DNA of 36,826 nt from Pseudomonadota bacterium (lineage in GTDB: Bacteria > Pseudomonadota > Gammaproteobacteria > Burkholderiales > Burkholderiaceae_C). Below, one piece after another: positions 1 through 8,059 of this stretch. The stretch lies in contig JAJZUV010000026.1 in assembly GCA_021848345.1 (NCBI GenBank), positions 1-36,826 on the forward strand. The letters run 5' to 3'. The notes beneath the pieces were generated by a model, which worked only from the letters and a program-made list of their open reading frames with translations, made no database searches and was not told the DNA's origin. The stretch's first letter is position 1, and each line of letters opens with the position of its first letter. The translations under genes were made by a program, and so were the position numbers.

Positions 1-263
1 GGGGGTGGGGGTGGGAGCGGCAGGCGGGGTCCGCGGGCGGACGGTGTGGCGGGTGGCGAGCAGCGCAGGGCGGCAGGCGGCGCGCGCAGCGCGCTTCCAA
101 CCTCATGCTCGCGGCAGCTGTGTGAGCGCAGCGCGCAGCGCGGAGCGAGTTCTGCCGCACGCCTGCTGACCGAGCAGCGCAAGCGCAGTCGGACCCGAAG
201 GGGCCGACCACCCGGTTCACCGGCCGCCCGCGGGCCCCGCCTGCCGCTCGCGCGGGGGCGCCG
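1..263. other. left edge, no gene recognised
   Basis: Very GC-rich sequence with short G-runs at the extreme left. I see no convincing coding frame, RNA gene or terminator. The frames that stay open here run antisense to the TetR gene and give Arg/Ala/Gly-rich translations typical of GC-rich shadow frames. It lies downstream of the minus-strand TetR gene. Confidence 0.5.
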
Positions 264-938
264 TCACCCAATGCCTTGTAGGAGGAGGTCGACGGTCTGG
301 GTGACCCACTGGTCGCAGTCGGATTCGGACATGGCGTCGCCGATGCCCATGGCGCGCAGCTGGGGCAGCGAGACCAGCATCTGCAGAAATTGCTGGGAGG
401 CGAATTCGGCCTGGGCGGGCGCGAGCTGCGGCAGGTGCCGGCGCATGGTCTCGACCAGGGTGCGCACGGCCTGGGCGCGGCCTCCGGACAGCGCGACAGC
501 GCGCAGCAGGTCCGGGAAACGATGGGATTCGCCGACGATCAGGCGGTACAGCGCGAGCACCTGGGGCGACAGCGCGGCGCGCAGCGTGTGGGTGCCGAAC
601 TCGTGCAGGGACTGGCGCAGCGCTTCGACGCCTTCGGCCTGCTGCTCCGGCGCCTGTCCGGGCTGGGCCGGGCGCGGCGCCAGCGGCGGGCGCGCGCGTT
701 CGACCACGCGTGCCACCACGGCCTGCACCAGCGCGGCCTTGTCGGCGAAGCGATGGTAGAAGGTGCGCTTGGAAACTCCGGCGCGCGCGGCCACGGCCTC
801 GATGCTGGTGGCGCCGTAGCCCTGTTCGAGCATCAGTTCCATCGCGGCATCGAGGATGCGTTCGCCCAGCTGGGCGGCGGCCTCGCGGGAGGGCCGGCCG
901 CCGCGCGAGGCGGTCGGCGCGGCGTCAGCGGCTTGCAT
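264..938 (-). CDS. TetR/AcrR family transcriptional regulator
   Basis: A 224-residue DNA-binding repressor-type protein. The N-terminal TetR helix-turn-helix is clear at about residues 43-62 (GATSIEAVAARAGVSKRTF, followed by YHRFADKAAL), preceded by a basic tail with RGGRPSRE. The rest is an all-helical ligand-binding and dimerisation half with no recognisable specificity. Length is usual for the family. Its ATG shares one base with the stop of the upstream secreted-protein gene (TGATG at 936-940), so translation is probably coupled and both depend on the promoter near 1382-1410. No good ribosome site of its own is visible. A role in controlling its own operon is inference; the inducer is unknown. 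Confidence 0.85.
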   Translation of the reverse strand: MQAADAAPTASRGGRPSREAAAQLGERILDAAMELMLEQGYGATSIEAVAARAGVSKRTFYHRFADKAALVQAVVARVVERARPPLAPRPAQPGQAPEQQAEGVEALRQSLHEFGTHTLRAALSPQVLALYRLIVGESHRFPDLLRAVALSGGRAQAVRTLVETMRRHLPQLAPAQAEFASQQFLQMLVSLPQLRAMGIGDAMSESDCDQWVTQTVDLLLQGIG

Positions 939-1330
939 CAGCGGTCGTCGTCGCGGCGCCAGGCGTCACGATGCCAGCCTCGGTGCCAGCCCTCGCCACG
1001 GCCGTAATACACCGGGGCCGGGCGGTAGACGTAGGTGGGGGCCGGCGCGTAGACGTAGGCGGGCGGCGGGGGCGGGGGCGCGTACACCACGGGGGGCGGC
1101 GCGTAGGCCACCGGGGGCGCGGCGTAGACCGGGGCCGGCGCCACCACCTGGCCCTGGCCGAAGATATACGGGGCGGCGATCGCCGCGGCAGCCAGGCCGA
1201 CGATGGCCGCGGCCGGGCCGAAACCGTCGTGGTCGTGGTGGTAGCCGTCGGCCCAGGCCGGAGCGGCGGTACCCAGACCCAGCGCGACGCCGGCGATCAG
1301 GGCGATGCGGGAAATGCGCGGTGCGTTCAT
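938..1330 (-). CDS. small secreted Pro/Tyr-rich protein
   Basis: A 130-residue exported protein of unknown function. Residues 1-27 form a clear signal peptide with an AWA cleavage site (residues 25-27). The mature part starts with a His/Asp-rich patch (DGYHHDHDG), continues with an Ala-rich hydrophobic segment at about 38-57, then a long stretch of Pro, Tyr, Val and Ala with repeated PVY, YAPP and YVY units, and ends in a charged tail rich in Trp, His, Arg and Asp. Such composition is seen in small envelope or surface proteins of proteobacteria, but I do not recognise a named family. The start is supported by an AGGAGAG ribosome site. It is the first gene of a two-gene unit with the TetR regulator, which begins on its stop codon. 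Confidence 0.75.
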   Translation of the reverse strand: MNAPRISRIALIAGVALGLGTAAPAWADGYHHDHDGFGPAAAIVGLAAAAIAAPYIFGQGQVVAPAPVYAAPPVAYAPPPVVYAPPPPPPAYVYAPAPTYVYRPAPVYYGRGEGWHRGWHRDAWRRDDDR

Positions 1331-1381
1331 GATGCTGCTCTCCTGGCTGCGACCGGCCGGTTCGACCGATCCATGAGTTGC

Positions 1382-1410
1382 ACTGTAGACGCCGATTTAA
1401 CGCAACGCAA
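1382..1410 (-). promoter_or_regulatory. candidate sigma70 promoter for the secreted protein-tetR unit
   Basis: On the minus strand TTGCGT (1410-1405) and TACAGT (1387-1382) are separated by 17 bases. They lie in an AT-richer patch about 50 bases upstream of the 130-residue gene. Matches to consensus are partial. Confidence 0.4.
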
Positions 1411-1455
1411 CCGTACCGTTTCGTTTATGTGAAAAAAAATGTAACTTCACTCCGA

Positions 1456-1484
1456 GATCCACACCGGCAGGGCCGGCGTGGATC
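1456..1484 (-). terminator. candidate terminator after the DUF3617 gene
   Basis: A 13-pair stem (GATCCACxCCGGC against GCCGGxGTGGATC, one pair G-U on the minus strand) with a 3-base loop lies just past the DUF3617 stop. The T-run (eight T on the minus strand) starts about 15 bases after the stem rather than directly next to it, so strength is uncertain. Confidence 0.45.
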
Positions 1485-1493
1485 GGCCCCGGC

Positions 1494-2051
1494 TCAGCCC
1501 GGATCCCGCAGCGGCGGCAGGCCGCCGCAGGAGGCAGCGACCCAATGCGCCTGCGCCTGGCCCGACACCGGGCCCTGTGCTCCGCTCACCTCGTAGGCCG
1601 AGTTGTAGGCGGTGGGAGACGCGATGTGCAGCGTGCCGTGCCCGTCCGCCGACGGCGCCGTGCAGGCGTAGTGGAAACTCCAGTCCGCCGCGTCGGGGTG
1701 TTTCCAGCTCACGTTGCAGTGTCCCGCCAGGTGCAGCGGCGGATGACCGGCGGCCACGGACTTCGCGTCCAGGCAGATCTGCAGCCCGTCGTGGGAGTCC
1801 AGGCGCATGCCCTGCTGGCGCAGCTGGGCCTCGATCTGCGGCCGCGCCGACGGCGGCATGGCGCTGAGCATCTGCGCCAGGTTCATCTCCGGACCGTTTC
1901 CGCGGCGGCTTTGCAGGGCATAGTCCCAGAGGCCGGGTCGCAGGGCCTGCGGGGAGGCGGCGAAGGCGGCGCGGCCGCCCAGGGGCAGCAAGGCGCCCAG
2001 CAGGGCGGCGGCCAGGGCTGTGGGCCGGACAAGGCGCGAAACGAGCGGCAT
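1494..2051 (-). CDS. DUF3617-type periplasmic protein
   Basis: A 185-residue exported protein of unknown function. From the chosen ATG the protein starts with a signal peptide of about 31 residues (hydrophobic run [18 protein letters not shown] cleavage site). The mature protein opens with LRPGLWDY, the usual start of DUF3617 proteins, and has the family's Gln/Met-rich helix followed by a beta-rich half with four cysteines (ICLD, HCNVSW, YACTAP, SCGG) that could form two disulfides. The frame is open 17 codons further upstream, but the ATG at 2051 has a GAGG ribosome site at the right distance and gives a proper signal peptide. It is divergent from psd across a 135-base gap. Confidence 0.72.
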   Translation of the reverse strand: MPLVSRLVRPTALAAALLGALLPLGGRAAFAASPQALRPGLWDYALQSRRGNGPEMNLAQMLSAMPPSARPQIEAQLRQQGMRLDSHDGLQICLDAKSVAAGHPPLHLAGHCNVSWKHPDAADWSFHYACTAPSADGHGTLHIASPTAYNSAYEVSGAQGPVSGQAQAHWVAASCGGLPPLRDPG

Positions 2052-2186
2052 GCGAGGATCCTCGGGAATTTCAACGGCCTGCCAGTGTCCTCTCATGGGC
2101 ACGACAGGACATCGGGAGCAGCGCGAAGCTTAGCAGCCGCACGCCCGCTGCCCGAACGGGGGACCGGGCGCCGCTACACTTGCGCC

Positions 2187-2843
2187 ATGGACTATCCGCA
2201 TCCCATCCTGGCCCGCGAGGGCTGGCCTTTCATCGCCGGCGTGCTGGCGGCTTCCGTGCTGGCGTGGGTATTCGCCGGCTTCGCCTGGTCGATTCCCCTG
2301 TGGGTCGTATCGGCGTTCGTGATCCAGTTCTTCCGGGATCCGCCGCGCCCCATTCCCGCCGACCCGCTGGCGGTGCTGTCGCCCGCGGATGGCCGCATCG
2401 TCTCGCTCGGGCGCGCGCAGGACCCGTACGCCCAGCGCGAGGCCCTGCGCATCAGCGTGTTCATGAACGTGTTCAACGTGCACTCCAACCGATCCCCGGT
2501 GGACGGCGAGGTGACGTCGGTGAACTATTTCCCCGGGCGTTTTTTCAACGCCGACCTGGACAAGGCCTCGCTGGAAAACGAGCGCAACGCGGTGGTCATG
2601 CGTTGCGACTCGCGCACCGTGACGGTCGTGCAGGTGGCCGGGCTGATCGCGCGGCGCGTGCTGTGCTACGTGGCGCCGGGCCAGAGCCTGCGCCGCGGCG
2701 AGCGCTTCGGCTTCATCCGCTTCGGCTCGCGCGTGGACCTGTACCTGCCGCTGGACGCGCGGGCGCTGGTGTCCATCGGCGACAAGGTGCACGCCAGCAG
2801 CACGGTGCTGGCCGAGTTCGCGCCGCCGGCGCAGGCCCTCTGA
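2187..2843 (+). CDS. psd: phosphatidylserine decarboxylase proenzyme
   Basis: Decarboxylates phosphatidylserine to phosphatidylethanolamine at the inner membrane. The 218-residue protein is the short form of the enzyme and begins [11 protein letters not shown], as in Burkholderia Psd. It has membrane-spanning hydrophobic stretches at about residues 14-47, the conserved SPADGRIV and [16 protein letters not shown] motifs, and the self-cleavage site RFGSRVD. Chain cleavage between Gly180 and Ser181 would create the pyruvoyl cofactor on the small alpha chain. The frame is open far upstream, but homology starts at MDYPHP. No Shine-Dalgarno is visible, and a TACACT hexamer ends only six bases before the ATG, so a leaderless or near-leaderless mRNA is possible. 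pssA follows after 10 bases, placing the consecutive pathway steps together. Confidence 0.95.
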   Translation: MDYPHPILAREGWPFIAGVLAASVLAWVFAGFAWSIPLWVVSAFVIQFFRDPPRPIPADPLAVLSPADGRIVSLGRAQDPYAQREALRISVFMNVFNVHSNRSPVDGEVTSVNYFPGRFFNADLDKASLENERNAVVMRCDSRTVTVVQVAGLIARRVLCYVAPGQSLRRGERFGFIRFGSRVDLYLPLDARALVSIGDKVHASSTVLAEFAPPAQAL

Positions 2844-2853
2844 GGAATCCGCG

Positions 2854-3741
2854 ATGGCACGCAATGTGAGCCGCTTTCCCGACGGCCGCGCCAAGGCGCG
2901 CTTGCGCGCCCCGACCGACGAGGATCCGGGCCTGGACCCCGGACTTCCCGACCCCAGCGAGGATCTCGGCCACGGGGGGCGCCGCCGCCGCGGCATCTAT
3001 CTGCTGCCCAATTCCTTCACGGCCGCCGCCTTGTTCGCCGGGTTCTACGCCGTGGTGATGGCCATGGCCCAGGATTACGAGCGCGCGGCCGTGGCCATCT
3101 TCGGCGCCATGGTGCTGGACAGCCTGGACGGGCGCGTGGCCCGCATGACCCATACCCAGAGCGAGTTCGGCGCGCAGTTCGACTCCCTGGCCGACATGGT
3201 GTCCTTCGGCGCGGCCCCCGCGCTGATCATGTACCAGTGGTCGCTGCACGGCCTGGGCAAACTGGGCTGGCTGGCCGCCTTCGTCTACTGCGCGGGCGCG
3301 GCGCTGCGCCTGGCACGGTTCAACACCAACATCGGCGTGGTGGACAAGAGCTACTTCCAGGGCCTGCCCAGTCCGGCCGCCGCGGCGCTGGTGGCCGGGT
3401 TCATCTGGGTGCTGGCCGATTCGCAGGTCAGCGGCACGCGCATCGAATGGGGGGCCTTCGCGGTCACCGCCTTCGCCGGCATGAGCATGGTCACCAACGT
3501 GCCTTTCTACAGCTTCAAGGCCGTCAGCCTGAGGCGCAGCGTGCCGTTCATCACCCTGTTCCTGATCGTGCTGCTCATCGGGCTCATCGCCTACCGGCCG
3601 CCGCTGGTGCTGTTCGGCCTGTTCTGCGCCTACGCGCTGTCGGGTTACGGGCTGTACGCCTGGCGCAAGCTGCAGGGTCGTTCGGTGAGCGTGATCTCCA
3701 CCTCCACCGACGAGCCCGACGAACGAGGCCTGCACGGCTGA
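2854..3741 (+). CDS. pssA: CDP-diacylglycerol-serine O-phosphatidyltransferase
   Basis: Transfers the phosphatidyl group from CDP-diacylglycerol to L-serine, making the substrate of Psd. The 295-residue membrane protein carries the full CDP-alcohol phosphotransferase signature, DG-x2-AR-x8-G-x3-D-x3-D, starting at DGRVAR and ending at FDSLAD; its aspartates bind the metal ions. About eight hydrophobic helices follow the pattern of the Bacillus-type integral PssA rather than the soluble E. coli enzyme. The N-terminal 45 residues are charged and probably cytoplasmic. It starts 10 bases after psd and is co-transcribed with it. It converges on the GMC oxidoreductase, with a strong hairpin between the two. 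Confidence 0.95.
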   Translation: MARNVSRFPDGRAKARLRAPTDEDPGLDPGLPDPSEDLGHGGRRRRGIYLLPNSFTAAALFAGFYAVVMAMAQDYERAAVAIFGAMVLDSLDGRVARMTHTQSEFGAQFDSLADMVSFGAAPALIMYQWSLHGLGKLGWLAAFVYCAGAALRLARFNTNIGVVDKSYFQGLPSPAAAALVAGFIWVLADSQVSGTRIEWGAFAVTAFAGMSMVTNVPFYSFKAVSLRRSVPFITLFLIVLLIGLIAYRPPLVLFGLFCAYALSGYGLYAWRKLQGRSVSVISTSTDEPDERGLHG

Positions 3742-3767
3742 GGCGACCGGCGCGGCTGCCGGTCGCC
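3742..3767. terminator. hairpin between convergent pssA and GMC gene
   Basis: A perfect 10-pair stem, GGCGACCGGC and GCCGGTCGCC, with the 6-base loop GCGGCT fills the 31-base gap between two convergent stop codons. It has no T-run on either side, so it may act as a bidirectional transcription block or mRNA 3'-end stabiliser rather than a textbook intrinsic terminator. Confidence 0.6.
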
Positions 3768-3772
3768 CCCGC

Positions 3773-5386
3773 TCAGGCCTTGCCGAGCAGGAAATCGGCG
3801 GCCATTTCGCCGATCATCATCGCCGGCGCATTGGTGTTGCCCCCGATCAGCGTGGGCATGATCGAGGCATCCGCCACGCGCAGCGCGTCGACGCCGCGCA
3901 CGCGCAGCCGGCTGTCGACCACCGCCATGTCGTCGTTGCCCATGCGGCAGGTACCCACCGGGTGGTAGATGGTCTCGGCGTGGGCGCGGATGTAGGCATC
4001 CAGCGCGACGTCGTCGTCGCCCACGGCGGCGCCCGGAGCCAGTTCCACGCCGCCATGGCGACCCCAGGCCGGCGATGCGAGCAGCCTGCGCGCCAGGCGC
4101 AGCCCGGCGCGCAGCACCGGCAGGTCCTCCGGGTGGCCGAGGTAGCCCGGATTGATGCGCGGCGCCTGCAGCGCGTCGTGCGAGCGCAGGCTGACGCGGC
4201 CGCGACTGGCCGGGCGCAAGGCGCATACGTGCAAGGTGGCGCCATAGCCCCAGACCAGCCGACGCCCGTGGTCGCGCAGCAGCGAGGGCAGGAAATGCAA
4301 CTGCAGGTCGGGGCGGTCCAGGCCGGGGCGCGAGCGCGCGAAACCGCCGGCCTCGGCGGCGTTGCTGCTGAACAGCCCGTCGTGCCGCCGGGCGTAGGTC
4401 CAGGCGGCGCCGAGCAGGCGCGGCAGCATGCGTGGGCCCACGCCCACCGAGGCGTGCGAATGCTCGCGCATGCTGGCGGTCACGTCCAGGTGATCCTGCA
4501 GGTTGCGCCCGACCCCGGGCAACTCGAGCACGGTCTGGATGCCCAGCGCGCTCAGCACCGGCGCCTCGCCGAGTCCGGACAGCAGCAGCAACTGGGGCGA
4601 GTGCACCGCGCCCGCGCACAACAACACCTCCGCGCGCGCGCGCAGCCGCCGCAGCCCCTGCGCGCTCCTGTACTCCACGCCCACCGCGCGCCGGCCCTCG
4701 AACAGGATGCGGGTGACATGGCAGCCGGTGCGGATGTGCAGGTTGCCGCGGCGCCGCGCGGGGTCGAGGAAGGCGCGCGCGCTGCTCCAGCGCCGTCCCT
4801 GCCACTGGGTGACCTGGTACAGGCCGCAGCCCTGCGGATCGTCGGCATCGTGGAAGTCCTGTCGTCGCGGAAGGCCGCAGGCGGCGGCCGCGTCGACGAA
4901 GGCAAGGCTCAGCGGGTTGGGGCTGCGCAAGTCCGATACGTGCAGCGCGCCGGTGCCGCCGTGCGCGGACGAGGCGCCGTGCTGCTGGCGCTCATGGCGC
5001 AGGAAGCGCGGCAGCACGTCGCTCCAGGCCCAGCCCGGATTGCCGGCCGCGGCCCAGTCGTCGTAGTCGCGCGGGTGGCCGCGCATGTAGATCATCGCGT
5101 TGATCGAGCTGCTGCCGCCCAGCACCTTGCCGCGCGGCCAGTACAGCTGGCGCCCGCCGAGTTCCGGCTGCGCCTCGGTCTGCAGGTACCAGTTGTGTCG
5201 CCTTCCGCGAAGCAGTCCGACAATGCCCATGGGCGTGTCGATCAGCGGCGATGCATGCTCGCCGCCCGCCTCGAACAGGCAGACGCTCGTGTCGGCGCGC
5301 TCGCTGAGCCGGTTGGCCAGCACGCAGCCGGCGGAGCCGGCGCCCACGATGATGTAGTCGGTCTGCTCGCCGGCAGTTGTCGCCAT
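3773..5386 (-). CDS. GMC-family FAD oxidoreductase (choline/alcohol dehydrogenase type)
   Basis: A flavoprotein that would oxidise an alcohol to an aldehyde. The 537-residue product has the N-terminal ADP-binding motif GAGSAGCVLANRL, the first GMC signature around YWPRGKVLGGSSSINAM, the second around GAVHSPQLLLLSGLG, and the C-terminal catalytic His in YHPVGTCRMG followed by NTNAPAMMIGE. Length fits BetA-type choline dehydrogenases and related alcohol dehydrogenases. No betB, betI or choline transporter lies nearby, so choline specificity is not supported by context, although the osmolyte genes at 19556-24411 make it worth testing. The start at 5386 follows a GGGGAGAAG ribosome site; a further ATG 15 codons upstream lies inside a long hairpin and is less likely. 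Confidence 0.88.
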   Translation of the reverse strand: MATTAGEQTDYIIVGAGSAGCVLANRLSERADTSVCLFEAGGEHASPLIDTPMGIVGLLRGRRHNWYLQTEAQPELGGRQLYWPRGKVLGGSSSINAMIYMRGHPRDYDDWAAAGNPGWAWSDVLPRFLRHERQQHGASSAHGGTGALHVSDLRSPNPLSLAFVDAAAACGLPRRQDFHDADDPQGCGLYQVTQWQGRRWSSARAFLDPARRRGNLHIRTGCHVTRILFEGRRAVGVEYRSAQGLRRLRARAEVLLCAGAVHSPQLLLLSGLGEAPVLSALGIQTVLELPGVGRNLQDHLDVTASMREHSHASVGVGPRMLPRLLGAAWTYARRHDGLFSSNAAEAGGFARSRPGLDRPDLQLHFLPSLLRDHGRRLVWGYGATLHVCALRPASRGRVSLRSHDALQAPRINPGYLGHPEDLPVLRAGLRLARRLLASPAWGRHGGVELAPGAAVGDDDVALDAYIRAHAETIYHPVGTCRMGNDDMAVVDSRLRVRGVDALRVADASIMPTLIGGNTNAPAMMIGEMAADFLLGKA

Positions 5387-5394
5387 CGTCTTCT

Positions 5395-5452
5395 CCCCTC
5401 GGCCACGCGGCCTGCGACGCATGGTACGCAAGCCGCGCGAGCGGCCGAGGGG
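5395..5452 (-). promoter_or_regulatory. long nested hairpin overlapping the GMC gene ribosome site
   Basis: Between wrbA and the GMC gene the 10-base arms CCCCTCGGCC and GGCCGAGGGG enclose inner arms GCGGC/GCCGC and TGCG/CGCA around a 10-base loop. On the minus-strand transcript the 3' arm ends in GAGGGG, which forms the front of the GGGGAGAAG ribosome site of the GMC gene. The structure could terminate wrbA transcripts, hide the ribosome site, or both. Confidence 0.45.
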
Positions 5453-5458
5453 GCGGCG

Positions 5459-6061
5459 TCAACCGAACAGTTTCCCGGCGATGCCCGCGACGTGACGGCC
5501 CTGGTAGCGCGCGATGGCCAGTTCATTGGCGCTGGGGCTGCGGCTGCCGTCGCCCTTGCTCAGCGTGGTCGCGCCGTAGGGGGTGCCGCCGCTGATCTCG
5601 TCCATGTTGGTGAGTTGGGCGCAGGCATAGGGCACGCCGACCACCACCATGCCGTGGTGGAACAGGGTGGTGTGAAACGAGGTGATCGTGGTTTCCTGCC
5701 CGCCGTGCTGCGTGGCCGTGCTGGCGAACACGCTGCCCACCTTGCCCACCAGCTTGCCCTGTTGCCACAGCGCGCCGGTCTGATCCAGGAAATTGCGCAT
5801 CTGCCCGCACATGTTGCCGAAGCGGGTCGGTGTGCCGAACAGGATGGCGTCGTAGTTGCCCAGTTCCTCCGGCGTAGCCACCGGCGCTTCCTGCTGGGTC
5901 TTGGCGTGGATCGCGGCCAGGGTGTCGGCGGGCATGGTCTCGGGCACGCGCTTGACACTCACCTCCGCGCCGGCGACCTCGCGCGCTCCGGCGGCGACTT
6001 CCTGCGCCATGCGCTCCACATGACCCCAGGTGCTGTAGTAGAGAACCAGAATCTTCGCCAT
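5459..6061 (-). CDS. wrbA: NAD(P)H:quinone oxidoreductase, WrbA type
   Basis: An FMN-binding flavodoxin-like enzyme that reduces quinones by two electrons and so avoids semiquinone radicals. The 200-residue protein starts [18 protein letters not shown], the phosphate-binding loop of the WrbA family, and contains [21 protein letters not shown] and the FAST-(x)-QHGGQETT segment that closes over FMN. Length is normal. The chosen ATG has an AGGAG ribosome site six bases away; the 18 codons upstream are not family-like. It is followed on the same strand by the GMC oxidoreductase after 72 bases containing a large hairpin. Expression in oxidative or stationary-phase stress is known for E. coli WrbA, not shown here. 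Confidence 0.95.
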   Translation of the reverse strand: MAKILVLYYSTWGHVERMAQEVAAGAREVAGAEVSVKRVPETMPADTLAAIHAKTQQEAPVATPEELGNYDAILFGTPTRFGNMCGQMRNFLDQTGALWQQGKLVGKVGSVFASTATQHGGQETTITSFHTTLFHHGMVVVGVPYACAQLTNMDEISGGTPYGATTLSKGDGSRSPSANELAIARYQGRHVAGIAGKLFG

Positions 6062-6169
6062 CGTCTGCTCCTTGCGTGAATCGACTGGAAAACACGATGA
6101 TGCAGCGTACGGCATGCGGGTTTCGTATGCTTTCGTAACAAGGCTCCCCGCGGCCGGGGGGGCGTGGAT

Positions 6170-7552
6170 TCAGCGCGAAGAGGGGGCGGGCGTGGCGTCG
6201 GCGCGAAGCGCCGCGGCCTGTCGCAGCGCGATCGGCAGGGCCACCGCGGCCATCGCCGCGTAGCCGGCGTCCGACGGGTGCAGATGGTCGCCGCTGTCCA
6301 GTCGCGGCAGCATGCGCGCGGGGTCCCGCGGGTCGCGCAGCGCGGCGTCGAAGTCCAGCACGCCGTCGAAGTTCCGCTGCGAGCGGATCCACGCGTTGAG
6401 CCGCCCGCGCAGCGCCTCTTGCGGCGCCGGCAGGCGCGCGGGGGTCAGCGTGCCGACGTAGGCTTTCAGGCCGCGGGCGTGGGCCTGGCGCGCCAGTTCG
6501 GTCAGCCCCTGCTCGAGCATGGCCGCGTCCACGCGCAGATGCGGTGCGTCGCAATCCAGTCCGCGGCGCTGCGGCGTGTGGGCGAAATCGATGTCGTTGA
6601 TGCCGATCAGCACCACCACCGCGCGTGCGGAGGCCACCGACAGCGCATCGCGGTCGAAGCGCTGCAGCAGCGGCGGCCCCCAGCAGGCCGAGTCCGACAG
6701 CAGGCGCCCGCCGCTGATGCCCGCGTTCACCACCGACACGTCGCGCACACCCTCGGCGCGCAGGCGCGCGCTCAGTTGCTGGGGCCAGCTGCGCTGCGCG
6801 TTCAGCGTGGAGCGCATGCCGTCGGTGATCGAATCGCCGATGGCCACCAGCGCGACCGAGGGCCGCCGCGGGCGCACGTCGACGCGATCCAGCCAGAGGT
6901 AGGAGGTGATGCGCGTCGGAAAGTCCGCGCCGCGCGGATCGTCCACGTGATCGCCGGGGCCGGAGATGAACTGCACCTGGCTGCCCAGCCGGTGCCAGGT
7001 GCCGGGCAGCGTGGACTCGCGCAGGTACAGGCTGAGCGCGATGGCACGCCCGGCTCGCAGCGGCCAACGCAGCGGGTCGCTCCAGACCTCGGCGTGGGGA
7101 GGAATCGCGACTTGCGCGCTTCCGCCGAATCGCAGCGCGGCGGGAGCGGGGCGGTCAGCCGCGCCCTGGACCCGCGGCCCCGCGTCGATCGCGCCGTCCG
7201 CGCCCGCGACGGCCACGCCGGCGCGCGCGATGCGCAGCCACTGCGTGCCCCATCGGTTGCTGATGCGCACCCGCAGTTCGGTGCCCGAGATCTCGGGCAC
7301 CAGCACCATGCGCAGGGTCCGATCCTGCAACGCGGCGGCCTTGCGAAAACCCGGCACGCCCGGCCCCTGCGGAATCGACTGCGGTGCCGCCTCCCAGGCC
7401 GTCACCCAGGGCAGCGCCTCGGCGCAGGCCACGCGTACCAGGCCCAGGCACAGCAGGCTCGCCAGCGCGAGCGAGAAGCGCCGCCAGCGCCGGGCTGCGC
7501 GGGCTTCGATGCGCGGGGCGGCGCAGGGAGCGGGTTGTCGGGACATGCGCAT
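6170..7552 (-). CDS. secreted SGNH/GDSL hydrolase
   Basis: An exported esterase or lipase of the SGNH superfamily, 460 residues. An Arg-rich start is followed by the hydrophobic segment FSLALASLLCLGLVRVA, a signal peptide probably cleaved near ACAEA. The first 200 mature residues form a beta-rich domain (ELRVRISNRWGTQW and LSLYLRES), typical of the large secreted relatives often called GDSL-family lipases. The hydrolase domain follows with the catalytic Ser241 in GDSITDG, the block II Gly in NAGISGG, the block III Asn in GINDIDF, and the Asp-His pair in DHLHPSDAGY. All four oxyanion and catalytic positions are intact. The substrate cannot be told from sequence. It lies alone between wrbA and the pilin cluster. 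Confidence 0.88.
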   Translation of the reverse strand: MRMSRQPAPCAAPRIEARAARRWRRFSLALASLLCLGLVRVACAEALPWVTAWEAAPQSIPQGPGVPGFRKAAALQDRTLRMVLVPEISGTELRVRISNRWGTQWLRIARAGVAVAGADGAIDAGPRVQGAADRPAPAALRFGGSAQVAIPPHAEVWSDPLRWPLRAGRAIALSLYLRESTLPGTWHRLGSQVQFISGPGDHVDDPRGADFPTRITSYLWLDRVDVRPRRPSVALVAIGDSITDGMRSTLNAQRSWPQQLSARLRAEGVRDVSVVNAGISGGRLLSDSACWGPPLLQRFDRDALSVASARAVVVLIGINDIDFAHTPQRRGLDCDAPHLRVDAAMLEQGLTELARQAHARGLKAYVGTLTPARLPAPQEALRGRLNAWIRSQRNFDGVLDFDAALRDPRDPARMLPRLDSGDHLHPSDAGYAAMAAVALPIALRQAAALRADATPAPSSR

Positions 7553-7603
7553 CGGGACATGTGCGTCGGGTGCAATGCGCCGATTGTCGCATCGGGGCCT
7601 GGT

Positions 7604-8059
7604 TCACCAGCAGTCCGGCACGCTTGCCTGGTGCCTGCCGAGATGGTCGATGCGCAGGCTGCCGCAGACGTCGCCGCGCTGTCTGCCCTCCGGCTCGGCC
7701 ACGATGTCGTAGCCGGCGGATTGATCGGGTGTCGCATCCCGCACGCTCAGGCGCAGGCGGTACCAGGCCCGATGCCCGTCGGGCCACGCGGCCTGGTCGT
7801 CCGGCGTGCGCGCGCGGCCGAGCTCGGCCAGGGAGCGTGCGTAGCGTCCTTGCCGGGCCTGGTACCGCTCCTGAAGCAAGGCCAGTTCGAGCAGCGCCGC
7901 GGTGGCGCAGGCGCGCCGGCCTCGTTGCAGCGCGCGCTCGAGAGGTGTCAGCGCCTGCAGGGCAAGCAGCGCGACCACCAGCAGCGTCACCACCAGCTCC
8001 GGCAGGCTCCATCCCTGCCCGCGAGCGGGAGCCGGGTGACGTGGGGGCCGGGGTTTCAC
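7604..8059 (-). CDS. type IV (minor) pilin, PilE-like
   Basis: A 151-residue prepilin, last of four overlapping pilin genes. The leader ends RGQG and is followed by the mature start WSLPELVVTLLVVALLAL: a type III signal with Glu at mature position 5 but Trp instead of Phe at position 1. Behind the hydrophobic helix come the helix LLELALLQERYQARQGRYA and a small globular domain with two cysteines near the end (GDVCGSLRIDHLG and PDCW), the disulfide-loop pattern of PilE-type pilins. The start is a GTG that overlaps the preceding gene's stop by four bases (GTGA at 8056-8059), so expression is coupled. The major pilin is usually encoded elsewhere, so I read this as a minor subunit. Confidence 0.78.
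   Translation of the reverse strand: MKPRPPRHPAPARGQGWSLPELVVTLLVVALLALQALTPLERALQRGRRACATAALLELALLQERYQARQGRYARSLAELGRARTPDDQAAWPDGHRAWYRLRLSVRDATPDQSAGYDIVAEPEGRQRGDVCGSLRIDHLGRHQASVPDCW

Noticed and set aside
1..263. Gene at the left edge
   Set aside because: No frame gives a recognisable or compositionally sensible protein, and no ribosome site or conserved end is visible.
3773..5386. Naming the GMC enzyme betA (choline dehydrogenase)
   Set aside because: The fold and signatures fit, but no betaine genes or choline transporter are nearby and GMC specificities vary widely.
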